The notes below the pieces were generated by a model that had not been told where the DNA came from, made no database searches, and worked only from the letters and a program-made list of their open reading frames with translations. The position numbers and the translations under genes were made by a program. This document shows positions 1-6,213 of a stretch of DNA of 8,688 nt, piece by piece (the first letter of the stretch is position 1; each line of letters starts with the position of its first letter). Origin of the DNA: Oscillospiraceae bacterium (GTDB lineage: Bacteria > Bacillota_A > Clostridia > Oscillospirales > Oscillospiraceae); the NCBI GenBank assembly GCA_017415945.1, contig JAFQDR010000183.1, forward strand, positions 1 to 8,688. The letters are read 5' to 3'.

Positions 1-333
1 AAAGAACGTGGAAAGTACGAAATTACACCCAAGGGCAGAGAAGATGGGGCAATGATTGAAACAAGCTTGCCTATCTCCGTGCGTGATAATGCTGACGTAG
101 GCATGCTTCCTGTTGCGGAACGAATCAGCCGAGAAGCCATGATTCGCACAAGTCATTCCAAAGAGGCCTTGGGAACTGTCGTGCATATGAGCTTGTCCGA
201 TGGAAAGGGTGTAATTCTGGATCTGTCAGCACTGGCAGGGGATGAGGAGCAGGCGAAATTGATAGAAAAGAAATTCCGTATGAATGCGGAAGACTATTAT
301 ATTCGTATCTTGAATATGTTTATGGAAGATTAA
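1..333 (+). CDS. DUF4364 family protein, C-terminal part (5' end outside window)
   Basis: The reading frame is open from base 1, so the gene begins upstream of the window. An internal ATG at 52 has no ribosome site and is not the start. About 110 residues are visible, beginning with KERGKYEITPKGRE, a helix-turn-helix wing-like segment of the 'Y-x-ITPKG' form found before the second half of DUF4364 proteins. The end, AKLIEKKFRMNAEDYYIRIL, matches my memory of the closing helix of that clostridial family. The middle (VVHMSLSDGKGVILDLSAL) looks like the beta-strand section. DUF4364 proteins are predicted winged-helix, probably DNA-binding, and their role is unknown. The stop codon TAA at 331-333 lies at the base of the terminator hairpin. 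Assignment is from sequence resemblance only; another small winged-helix regulator cannot be excluded. Confidence 0.7.
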   Translation, partial: KERGKYEITPKGREDGAMIETSLPISVRDNADVGMLPVAERISREAMIRTSHSKEALGTVVHMSLSDGKGVILDLSALAGDEEQAKLIEKKFRMNAEDYYIRILNMFMED

Positions 334-365
334 AAATAGCTGCACAAAATTGTGCAGCTATTTTT
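332..365. terminator. Intrinsic terminator after the DUF4364 gene, probably bidirectional
   Basis: A perfect inverted repeat: 16 bases (332-347) pair with 350-365 around a two-base AA centre, the core being tgcaca/tgtgca. The top strand ends in a T run (361-365) and the complementary strand also ends in a T run, so it can stop transcription both ways. It overlaps the stop codon of the upstream gene. Confidence 0.9.
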
Positions 366-369
366 GCGT

Positions 370-406
370 AAAAAAACTCTCTAATGCCCCGAAAGCAAAA
401 GAGAGT
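370..406 (-). terminator. Terminator of the tRNA-Gly gene
   Basis: Read on the minus strand, ACTCTCT (406-400) pairs with AGAGAGT (382-376). A further three-base pairing (395-397 with 385-387) lies inside the loop, and a run of seven T's follows. It begins five bases after the encoded CCA end of the tRNA. It sits back to back with the DUF4364 terminator, separating two convergent transcription units. Confidence 0.8.
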
Positions 407-411
407 AAGAA

Positions 412-485
412 TGGAGCGGGGTACGGGAGTCGAACCCGCCTCTTAGGCTTGGGAAGCCCGCATAATACCGATATACCAACCCCGC
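412..485 (-). tRNA. tRNA-Gly, anticodon CCC
   Basis: The minus strand folds as a tRNA of 74 bases. The acceptor stem is GCGGGGU/ACCCCGC with discriminator U followed by an encoded CCA (414-412). The T arm is GCGGG-UUCGACU-CCCGU. The anticodon loop is UUCCCAA, so the anticodon is CCC (bases 453-451), reading GGG. U at the discriminator position is typical of glycine tRNAs, and the anticodon arm resembles that of E. coli glyU. The D stem is weak (about three pairs), and the outermost anticodon-stem pair is a C-A mismatch beside a G-U pair, so the arm has only three Watson-Crick pairs. The gene has its own promoter and terminator and is transcribed alone. Confidence 0.95.
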
Positions 486-501
486 AAAAGGTTCGAATGT
501 T

Positions 502-530
502 ACTATAACACAACTGATGATCTTTTTCAA
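502..530 (-). promoter_or_regulatory. Sigma-A promoter of the tRNA-Gly gene
   Basis: Read on the minus strand: -35 TTGAAA (530-525), 17-base spacer, -10 TATAGT (507-502). The predicted transcription start is about ten bases before the tRNA 5' end. It diverges from the sirtuin operon promoter, with 44 bases between their -35 boxes. Confidence 0.8.
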
Positions 531-574
531 GTATATTTTGTCGAACACTTCGCCGATTGAATATCCTTTTTTGT

Positions 575-603
575 TTGACAGTGCGGAAGGATTGACTTAT
601 AAT
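575..603 (+). promoter_or_regulatory. Perfect consensus sigma-A promoter of the sirtuin operon
   Basis: TTGACA at 575-580, a 17-base spacer and TATAAT at 598-603: both hexamers and the spacing match the sigma-A optimum exactly. The predicted start is near 610, giving a leader of about 28 bases that contains the ribosome site AAGGAGG (624-630). A second TTGACT (592-597) abuts the -10 box, with no evident role. Confidence 0.88.
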
Positions 604-637
604 TTACAGTGTATTGTTATACGAAGGAGGAACTTCG

Positions 638-1351
638 ATGGAAAAGCTTGAACTGCTGCGGCAATGGATCGACGAAAGTGACAATATCGTGTTTTTTGGC
701 GGAGCGGGCGTAAGCACAGAATCGGGTATTCCCGATTTCAGAAGTGTTGACGGATTGTATCATTTGAAATATAAGTATCCTCCCGAAACGATTCTTGGAC
801 ATTCGTTTTTTGTGCGACGTCCCGAAGACTTTTATGAATTTTATCGGGATAAGCTCCTTGCGCCTGAAGCAAGACCCAATCCTGCGCACTTAAAACTGGC
901 GCAATGGGAAGCAGAAGGCAAGCTTAAGGCTGTTATTACGCAGAATATTGACGGTTTGCATCAAATGGCGGGCAGCAGAGAAGTGCTGGAGCTGCACGGA
1001 AGTGTTCACCGCTGTTATTGCTCTAAGTGTCATAAGGCATATGATGAGGCCTATGTAAACAGTGGCGAAGGGGTTCCCCGATGCGATTGCGGCGGTGTGG
1101 TTCGCCCCGATGTTGTGCTGTATGAGGAGCCCTTGGATGAGTCAATCATGAGCAAAGCCATTCGATATATCCGCAATGCCGACGTATTGATCGTTGGCGG
1201 GACCTCATTGAATGTATATCCCGCTGCGGGGTTGCTCTATTATTATAGAGGACAGAAACTGGTTCTGATCAACCGTTCGTCTACCCCTGCAAACGCACAG
1301 GCGAACCTTGTGATTCACGGAAAAATAGGTGAGGTATTCTCACAGTTATGA
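638..1351 (+). CDS. SIR2-family NAD-dependent protein deacylase (sirtuin)
   Basis: Removes acyl groups from protein lysines in the cytoplasm, consuming NAD+ and releasing nicotinamide and O-acyl-ADP-ribose. The 237-residue protein carries the whole sirtuin core: GAGVSTESGIPDFRS (22-36) for NAD binding, TQNIDGLH (101-108), the catalytic His in LHG (H120), GGVVRPDVVLYEE (152-164) and GTSLNVYPAAG (188-198). Zinc ligands are probably C128, C131, C149 and C151; the second pair is C-x-C rather than C-x-x-C, as I recall from other clostridial sirtuins. The Tyr-x-x-Arg pair that marks desuccinylases such as E. coli CobB appears as Y66-x-x-Y69, arguing for a deacetylase, though the substrate is unknown. 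ATG 638 is chosen because AAGGAGG lies seven bases upstream; an in-frame TTG at 614 would place that site inside the gene. First gene of a four-gene operon; its stop overlaps the next start by four bases. Confidence 0.95.
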   Translation: MEKLELLRQWIDESDNIVFFGGAGVSTESGIPDFRSVDGLYHLKYKYPPETILGHSFFVRRPEDFYEFYRDKLLAPEARPNPAHLKLAQWEAEGKLKAVITQNIDGLHQMAGSREVLELHGSVHRCYCSKCHKAYDEAYVNSGEGVPRCDCGGVVRPDVVLYEEPLDESIMSKAIRYIRNADVLIVGGTSLNVYPAAGLLYYYRGQKLVLINRSSTPANAQANLVIHGKIGEVFSQL

Positions 1352-2070
1352 GAAAAATAGATGTACTGAACATAAAATTTGATAACATAACAAAAAACGA
1401 AGCTGTCAGCTTTGCTTTGGAGTGTATTGACAATCACACAGGGAGCTATGTTGTTACTCCAAATCCGGAAATCGTTATGGAAGCGGCACATAATCATAGC
1501 TTGATGGATGCGCTTTCAAATGCATCCCTTGTGCTTCCCGATGGCATTGGAATCATATATGGTGCCCGTATTCTGGGGACTCCCCTGCGAGAAAAGGTCC
1601 CGGGAATTGATTTTGCGGACGATTTGATGGAACTCCTGGCTCGTCGGCAGGGAAGTGTTTATCTGTTTGGTGCGAAACCCGGTGTCGCTGAGAAAGCAGG
1701 GGAACGGTTGTCCGAAAAATATCCGGGACTGGTAATTTGTGGCTGCTCCGATGGTTATTTTGAAGATGACAGCGGTATAATTGAAGAAATCAACCGTAAG
1801 AGACCGGATTTGCTGCTTGTTTGCTTGGGCTTCCCAAAGCAGGAAATCTGGATGAAAGAACATAAAGAGAGCCTGGATGTTGGCATTATGGCAGGGTTGG
1901 GCGGCAGCTTGGATGTTTTTGCGGGAAATGTAAATCGCGCACCTGCTGCTTGGCAAAGATTGGGGTTTGAGTGGCTGTATAGACTGATCAAACAGCCAAG
2001 CAGAATCGGACGAATGATGCGCCTGCCTTTGTTTTTGCTTTGTGTAATAAAGAAAAGAGTGATGAAATGA
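1348..2070 (+). CDS. WecG/TagA/CpsF-family glycosyltransferase
   Basis: A GT26-family enzyme. Characterised members move N-acetylmannosamine (TagA/TarA) or ManNAcA (WecG) from UDP-sugar onto undecaprenyl-linked GlcNAc, an early step in wall teichoic acid or surface-polysaccharide synthesis on the inner face of the membrane. The 240 residues show TPNPEIV (37-43), the LPDG motif with the likely catalytic Asp (D65), REKVPGIDF (81-89), GFPKQEIW (161-168), GGSLDVFAG (185-193) and RAP...EWLYRL (197-213). Length is normal for the family. A basic, hydrophobic C-terminus (RLPLFLLCVIKKRVMK) fits membrane association. The start overlaps the sirtuin stop as ATGA and has no strong ribosome site of its own, suggesting translational coupling. 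The actual sugar and product cannot be read from sequence, and no other teichoic-acid genes are in view. Confidence 0.93.
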   Translation: MRKIDVLNIKFDNITKNEAVSFALECIDNHTGSYVVTPNPEIVMEAAHNHSLMDALSNASLVLPDGIGIIYGARILGTPLREKVPGIDFADDLMELLARRQGSVYLFGAKPGVAEKAGERLSEKYPGLVICGCSDGYFEDDSGIIEEINRKRPDLLLVCLGFPKQEIWMKEHKESLDVGIMAGLGGSLDVFAGNVNRAPAAWQRLGFEWLYRLIKQPSRIGRMMRLPLFLLCVIKKRVMK

Positions 2071-2747
2071 ATAATAAAGGGAAACTGATCGTTTTTGAAG
2101 GAATAGATGGAAGCGGTAAATCCAGCCAATACAAGCTGCTTTGCAAGCGCTTAAAAGAAGAAGGCTTTTTGTTTGATAATATCGTATTCCCTCGATACAG
2201 CGAAGAATCCTCTGCACTGATTCGTATGTATCTGGGCGGTGCTTTTGGCAGTGACCCTTCTGCTGTTAATGCGTATGCTGCCTCTACCTTTTACGCAGTG
2301 GACCGCTATGCATCCTATGTAACAGACTGGGGCGGTGCATATAACAGCGGCGGCATTATTCTGTCTGACCGCTACACGACCTCAAATGCCGTTCATCAGG
2401 GCTGCAAGCTCCCTGTTGATGAGCTGCCTGATTTCTTTGACTGGCTTTATGATTTGGAATACACTCGCATGGGACTGCCGAAACCCGATTTGGTTCTGTA
2501 TCTGGATGTGGATGTGCAGACCTCTTTGGAACGCATGGCACAGCGCAGAAACGAAGATGGCAGCAAGGCGGATATCCATGAGAAGGATAGCGGGTATCTG
2601 GAAAAGTGCTTGCGTTTGGGGCACTATGCCGCTGCTCATTATGGCTGGAAAATGATCGACTTCAAGAAGGGCGGAGAAATTCGCAGCTTGGAAGAAAAGC
2701 ACGAGGAAATCTATCAAATCGTGAAGCAGGTGCTTACAGGTGAATGA
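2067..2747 (+). CDS. tmk: Thymidylate kinase-like deoxynucleotide kinase (divergent)
   Basis: Predicted to phosphorylate dTMP to dTDP with ATP in DNA-precursor synthesis. The P-loop is FEGIDGSGKSS (10-20). The DR(Y) motif is SDRYTTSN (100-107), followed by VHQG (109-112) and a substrate-site segment YAVDRYASY (76-84). The probable LID region is QRRNEDGSK (159-167). Instead of the TREPGGT loop of ordinary bacterial Tmk it has FPRYSEESSALIRMYLGG (41-58), recalling the FP-R loop of eukaryotic TMP kinases. At 226 residues it is slightly longer than usual. It may be a second, non-housekeeping kinase or act on another (deoxy)nucleotide. ATG 2067 is chosen because it overlaps the previous stop as ATGA; an in-frame TTG at 2040 would lie deep inside the upstream gene. 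Third gene of the sirtuin operon. Confidence 0.85.
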   Translation: MNNKGKLIVFEGIDGSGKSSQYKLLCKRLKEEGFLFDNIVFPRYSEESSALIRMYLGGAFGSDPSAVNAYAASTFYAVDRYASYVTDWGGAYNSGGIILSDRYTTSNAVHQGCKLPVDELPDFFDWLYDLEYTRMGLPKPDLVLYLDVDVQTSLERMAQRRNEDGSKADIHEKDSGYLEKCLRLGHYAAAHYGWKMIDFKKGGEIRSLEEKHEEIYQIVKQVLTGE

Positions 2748-3321
2748 CCCTAAGGGTTTACTGCGGAATCGACTGCGCAAAGCGAATGCTGCATCTAAAG
2801 CCGATTATAGAAATACAGTGGACGGGGTACTGATTTCACGAGTGCTGGAATTTCCGCTGTATCAAAATGCTGACAGGATCTTTTTGTATGCCTCCGTCGG
2901 CTACGAAATCGACACTCGGGATTTGATTCGTCATGGGCTCTCCTGCAGTAAGACTGTGTTGCTTCCGAAATGTCATTACAAGGGTATTATGGAATTTTAT
3001 GAATACACAGGCACACTTACTGACGGAAAATTCGGGATTCCGGAACCGACAGGAACGATTGCCACTGTTCCGCGGCGTGATGATTTGATGATCGTTCCCG
3101 GACTGGCATTTACCGCGGAAGGGCTTCGTTTGGGGCAGGGCGGTGGTTACTACGATCGATTTATGGATAAGTATCCCTGTATTACCGTAGGCCTCTGCCG
3201 CAATGCGTTTCTGTTAAAAGAATTGCCGACAGAGTGGAACGATTTGCCTGTTGATTACGTCATAACAGAGACGGATACCTATCATTGCAAAAACGGAGCT
3301 TCCGAAGAAGCTCCGCTGTAA
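2740..3321 (+). CDS. 5-formyltetrahydrofolate cyclo-ligase (MTHFS)
   Basis: Converts 5-formyl-THF plus ATP to 5,10-methenyl-THF, salvaging a storage folate for one-carbon metabolism. Diagnostic segments in the 193 residues are a basic N-terminal helix (RNRLRKAN, 9-16), E56 in GYEIDTR for folate binding, KFGIPEP (97-103), and the signature PGLAFTAEGLRLGQGGGYYD (120-139) for ATP and phosphate. Translation starts at GTG 2740, overlapping the kinase stop by eight bases; an ATG at 2744 is out of frame. The upstream AGG (2728-2730) is a modest ribosome site, so coupling is likely. The product of the preceding kinase also feeds dTTP synthesis, which consumes folate, so the pairing makes biochemical sense. 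The last ten or so codons (NGASEEAPL) extend past the usual family end and encode the hairpin that terminates the opposing gene. Confidence 0.95.
   Translation: MNDPKGLLRNRLRKANAASKADYRNTVDGVLISRVLEFPLYQNADRIFLYASVGYEIDTRDLIRHGLSCSKTVLLPKCHYKGIMEFYEYTGTLTDGKFGIPEPTGTIATVPRRDDLMIVPGLAFTAEGLRLGQGGGYYDRFMDKYPCITVGLCRNAFLLKELPTEWNDLPVDYVITETDTYHCKNGASEEAPL
3289..3315 (-). terminator. UUCG-capped terminator of the Cys-rich miniprotein gene, inside the cyclo-ligase CDS
   Basis: On the minus strand a nine-pair stem, CGGAGCTTC (3315-3307) with GAAGCTCCG (3302-3294), closes a TTCG loop, the extra-stable C(UUCG)G form, and is followed by TTTTT (3293-3289). The plus-strand copy of the hairpin has no T run after it, so it should act only on minus-strand transcripts. 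It lies wholly within the last codons of the convergent gene. Confidence 0.85.
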
Positions 3322-3324
3322 TAC

Positions 3325-3486
3325 TTAGCAGCAGTTGTTGCCGCAGCCGCAGTTATAATCACCGCAGCCGTTGCCGCAGCTATTGCCATAGTTATTGCCG
3401 CATCCACCGTTTAATCCGCCACAGCAGAACAGAAGAATCAGAATAATGATGATCCAAAGACAGTTGTTGCCATTTCCGCAGAACAT
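3325..3486 (-). CDS. Cys/Gly/Asn-rich membrane miniprotein of unknown function
   Basis: A 53-residue protein: a short Cys-Gly-Asn lead (MFCGNGNNC), a hydrophobic stretch LWIIIILILLF (10-20) able to enter a membrane, then CCGG and a tail of Gly, Asn and Cys repeats ending NNCC. I count 11 Cys, 13 Gly and 11 Asn. ATG 3486 is preferred because GGAGAAAGG (3503-3495) lies eight bases upstream; an in-frame GTG at 3507 would put this site inside the gene. The gene has its own terminator, supporting real expression. The layout resembles tiny transmembrane proteins tied to sporulation in Firmicutes (YjcZ-type) and Cys-rich coat peptides, but that is only analogy. The Cys density could support disulphide cross-linking or metal binding. 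It faces the cyclo-ligase gene with three bases between them. No convincing promoter was found upstream. Confidence 0.72.
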   Translation of the reverse strand: MFCGNGNNCLWIIIILILLFCCGGLNGGCGNNYGNSCGNGCGDYNCGCGNNCC

Positions 3487-3566
3487 AAGCGAAACCTTTC
3501 TCCGCACGATAAATTTTAGTTAGTGCTTCCACTGTGCGGGAATGGAAACCGATTGCGTTTGTAAGG

Positions 3567-3632
3567 ATCGGATGAGAGATTCTCTATCCGCAATATACTA
3601 TGCCCGTTGTACGATACGGGTGACAATCCGAT
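3567..3632 (+). promoter_or_regulatory. Inverted-repeat-rich leader upstream of mltG
   Basis: The 167 bases between the miniprotein start and mltG contain no gene. ATCGGAT (3567-3573) is complementary to ATCCGAT (3626-3632). Its CGGAT can instead pair with ATCCG (3586-3590), with AGAG/CTCT helping. CCCGT/ACGGG (3603-3607/3616-3620) forms an inner hairpin. The two pairings of ATCGGAT exclude each other. A weak -10-like TATACT (3594-3599) lacks a good -35. The region could be a structured leader ending before the ribosome site, or contain protein-binding sites. I recognise no known riboswitch. Confidence 0.35.
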
Positions 3633-3653
3633 GGTTTATCAAGGAGTAAAACT

Positions 3654-4886
3654 ATGGAAGAACATGAAAGAATTTCGGAAGATCTGTTTGAGTTTGAAAC
3701 GAACAGCTTTTCCGATGGGAATAAAAAGAAGAATAAAGAGAAACGTATGATTTCCGAAAACGGTCCCATTCGCAAAAACAGAGATATGAGAGTCGGTTGC
3801 CTTGGGGGACTGATGTACTTTGTTTTTGTTGTCAGTGTCAGTATTATCCTTGCCTGTCTTGCCTGGATGGCAGCATCCGATGTATTGGCTCTGAATAAAA
3901 TCAGTTATTCCGCGGTTGTGGAACTCAGTGATGATATTTTCACAGCGGAAACGGTTCAGGTCACGGATGAGCAGGGGAATGTTACCAATAAAACCGTTAC
4001 TTATGCAGATATTGATGCAGTTGCGGAAATTCTGCATGCTAATCACCTGATTGAATACAAGCAGCTGTTTAAATTCTACTGCTCCATTTCCAATGCATCC
4101 AATAAAATCGCTGCTGGTTCTTATGAGCTTTCCACTGACTATGACTATCGTGCATTGGTAAAGAAGATGAATCAGTATTCGGGGGCGGCAGTTGAGGTTG
4201 AAGTCATGTTCCCCGAAGGCTATACAATGATGCAGATCTTCGAAAAGATGGAAGAGAACAAGGTTGCATCTGTGGAAGACCTAATGGATGCCGCGAAGAA
4301 TTTCTCTTACAACTATTCCTTCTTGAATACAGATGAGCTGGGAGAACAGAACCGACTGGAAGGCTATCTCTTCCCGGATACCTATAAATTCTATGCGTAT
4401 ATGGAACCCTCCTCCGCAATCAACAAGTTCCTGGACAACTATCGTCGTCGTGTAACTCCCGAGATGGAAGCACAAGCTGCTGCTATGGGCAGAACCATGG
4501 ATGAGATCATTATCATTGCATCCTTGATCGAAAAGGAAGCGGGTGCCGATAGCGAACGTTCCACGATCGCTTCCGTCATTTATAACCGTTTGGCACAGGG
4601 AATGCCTTTGCAGATCGACGCAACTGTTCTTTATGCCACCGGTAAGCAGGAAATCGATCAGGAGGCCGGGGACCTTGACGTGGACAGCCCCTACAACACC
4701 TATAAGGTAACAGGCTTGCCTGCAGGGCCCATCTCTAACCCCGGCTTGGCTTCCATTAAGGCTGCGCTGTACCCTGAAAAGACAGGCTATCTGTTCTATG
4801 CATTGGATACAGCTACCCAAACCCACCGATTCTTCAAGACCTATAACGAGCATCAGGCATTTGTTGCAACCCAGAACTATAACTAA
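3654..4886 (+). CDS. mltG: Endolytic transglycosylase MltG (YceG family)
   Basis: Membrane-anchored lytic transglycosylase that cuts nascent glycan strands and sets their length. The 410-residue protein has a charged cytoplasmic N-terminus (1-47), one transmembrane helix (about 48-73), a LysM-like section (about 137-172) and the YceG catalytic domain. Motifs are FPEGYTMMQI (186-195), LEGYLFPDTY (235-244), IASLIEKEAG (288-297) with the catalytic Glu, SVIYNRLAQGMPLQIDATVLYA (307-328, two joined segments) and YNTYKVTGLPAGPISNPG (347-364). All expected elements are present. ATG 3654 follows AAGGAG (3641-3646) at seven bases. The next gene begins 21 bases downstream with no terminator between, so the two are probably co-transcribed, as in the Firmicutes yrrL-yrrO neighbourhood. 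Confidence 0.96.
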   Translation: MEEHERISEDLFEFETNSFSDGNKKKNKEKRMISENGPIRKNRDMRVGCLGGLMYFVFVVSVSIILACLAWMAASDVLALNKISYSAVVELSDDIFTAETVQVTDEQGNVTNKTVTYADIDAVAEILHANHLIEYKQLFKFYCSISNASNKIAAGSYELSTDYDYRALVKKMNQYSGAAVEVEVMFPEGYTMMQIFEKMEENKVASVEDLMDAAKNFSYNYSFLNTDELGEQNRLEGYLFPDTYKFYAYMEPSSAINKFLDNYRRRVTPEMEAQAAAMGRTMDEIIIIASLIEKEAGADSERSTIASVIYNRLAQGMPLQIDATVLYATGKQEIDQEAGDLDVDSPYNTYKVTGLPAGPISNPGLASIKAALYPEKTGYLFYALDTATQTHRFFKTYNEHQAFVATQNYN

Positions 4887-4907
4887 CAGATTGGAAGATA
4901 CAGAGAT

Positions 4908-6170
4908 ATGAGCGAAAAGAAGTATAAGCGTCCCGAATTGCTTGCCCCTGCAGGGGATTTCGAAAAGCTGCAGATGGCCATCCATTACGGTGCCGACGCG
5001 GTTTATCTTGCAGGCCGTGAATTTGGTATGCGTGCGTCTTCCGGTAATTTTGACTTTGTGGAAATGGAAGAAGCGGTAAAATATGCCCACGAACGCGGGG
5101 TGAAGGTTTATGTTACCTGTAACACTCTCCCCAGAGAGGATGAAATCGTCCGTTTGCCTGCGTATATGGCACATCTGCAGGAAATCAATGTGGATGGTCT
5201 GATTATTGCGGACTTTGGCGTTCTGTCCATGGCAAAAAAGTATGCTCCCAATGTGCCCATTCACATCAGCACGCAGTTTGGGGTGGTAAACAGCGAAACG
5301 GCCAAAATGCTGTATGAGCTGGGAGCTACCCGCGTGGTACTGGCTCGTGAAATGAGCATGGAAGAAATTCGTGAATTTAGAAAGAATATTCCCGATGAAT
5401 TGGAAATCGAAGCATTTGTCCATGGTGCCATGTGCGTTTCCTTCAGCGGTCGCTGCTTGTTATCCAACTATCTGACAGGCAAGCGCGATGCCAATCGTGG
5501 TCAATGCGCACAACCCTGCCGCTGGAGATATGCCTTGATGGAAGAAAAACGTCCCGGGGAGTTCTATACCATCAGTGAAGAAGATGAAGGCACATATATC
5601 TTGAATTCCAATGACATGTGCATGATCGATCATATTCCCGAACTGCTTGAAGCCGGCATCAGCAGCTTCAAAATCGAAGGGCGAATGAAGTCGGCATACT
5701 ATGCAGGGGCTGTGACCAATGCATATCGCCATGCCATTGATGATGTTTTGGCCGGCAGGGGAGTAGACCCTGTTTGGATCGAGGAAACGGAAAAGCTCAG
5801 CCATCGCCCCTACAACACCGGTTTTTACTACGGTCAGCCCGGACAGTATACCCGAGACAGTGCGTACTTCTCCGGTGCCGAAATCTGTGCTGTTGTGGAA
5901 TCCTGTGATGAAGAAGGCAATGCTGTTTTGTCACAGAGAAACAAGTTCAATGCAGGAGACGAGCTTGAACTCATGACCAGAGATGGTGCCCCCATTCGTT
6001 TTGTTGCGGAAGGAATGCATTTGCTCGACGGAACGTCTATTGATTCCACTCCCCACGCAATGATGGAATTCGCCATGAAGCTGCCTGCCTCTTGTGAAAA
6101 GCTTTCTGTTCTGCGGCGCATCAAGGAAAATCCTCTGCGAATCCGTACGAACGGACGTTACGCAAAATAA
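4908..6170 (+). CDS. Peptidase U32-family protein, TrhP/YrrO-like tRNA hydroxylation enzyme
   Basis: Despite the 'peptidase' name, characterised relatives (E. coli TrhP, B. subtilis YrrN/YrrO) are needed for prephenate-dependent 5-hydroxylation of wobble uridine in tRNA, and RlhA modifies 23S rRNA. The N-terminal barrel starts ELLAPAGDFEKLQMAIHYGA (10-29). The family signature is EAFVHGAMCVSFSGRCLLS (168-186), followed by NRGQCAQPCRW (196-206). C176, C183, C200 and C204 form a four-Cys set suited to an iron-sulphur cluster. FKIEGRMKS (254-262) is also characteristic. At 420 residues it matches the length of B. subtilis YrrO. The ribosome site is weak (GGAAGA, 4893-4898). Position after mltG is conserved in Firmicutes, but the yrrM-like methyltransferase and a yrrN-like partner are not here. 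tRNA versus rRNA target is inferred from length and context. Confidence 0.9.
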   Translation: MSEKKYKRPELLAPAGDFEKLQMAIHYGADAVYLAGREFGMRASSGNFDFVEMEEAVKYAHERGVKVYVTCNTLPREDEIVRLPAYMAHLQEINVDGLIIADFGVLSMAKKYAPNVPIHISTQFGVVNSETAKMLYELGATRVVLAREMSMEEIREFRKNIPDELEIEAFVHGAMCVSFSGRCLLSNYLTGKRDANRGQCAQPCRWRYALMEEKRPGEFYTISEEDEGTYILNSNDMCMIDHIPELLEAGISSFKIEGRMKSAYYAGAVTNAYRHAIDDVLAGRGVDPVWIEETEKLSHRPYNTGFYYGQPGQYTRDSAYFSGAEICAVVESCDEEGNAVLSQRNKFNAGDELELMTRDGAPIRFVAEGMHLLDGTSIDSTPHAMMEFAMKLPASCEKLSVLRRIKENPLRIRTNGRYAK

Positions 6171-6212
6171 AACAAACCGCACATTCTCTCGTTTTGAGTG
6201 ATGTGCGGTTTG
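6164..6212. terminator. Shared terminator between the convergent U32 gene and the PAS kinase gene
   Basis: A perfect 12-pair stem: CAAACCGCACAT (6173-6184) with ATGTGCGGTTTG (6201-6212). On the minus strand it is followed by TTTTATTTT (6172-6164), a good tail for the kinase gene whose stop lies two bases from the stem. On the plus strand the tail (TTTGCTTAT) is weaker, so termination of the U32 transcript may be less complete. The minus-strand T tract overlaps the U32 stop codon. Confidence 0.85.
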
Positions 6213-6213
6213 C

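Noticed and set aside
614..637. TTG 614 as start of the sirtuin
   Set aside because: The added residues would be encoded by the ribosome site itself; ATG 638 is correctly spaced from AAGGAGG.
1079..1093. Sirtuin zinc site apparently broken (C-x-C instead of C-x-x-C)
   Set aside because: All four Cys are present and the same C-D-C-G-G form is, as far as I recall, common in clostridial sirtuins. It is probably a normal variant.
3487..3507. GTG 3507 as start of the Cys-rich miniprotein
   Set aside because: The extension contains the GGAGAAAGG ribosome site; ATG 3486 lies eight bases after it.
3569..3590. Hairpin near 3580 as a terminator for the sirtuin operon
   Set aside because: It has no T run after it and lies about 250 bases beyond the operon end; leader structure is a better reading.
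4281..5423. A 380-codon open frame on the minus strand
   Set aside because: It runs antisense across two well-supported genes (mltG and the U32 gene) and the gap between them. It has no ribosome site or recognisable domain, so it is a shadow frame.
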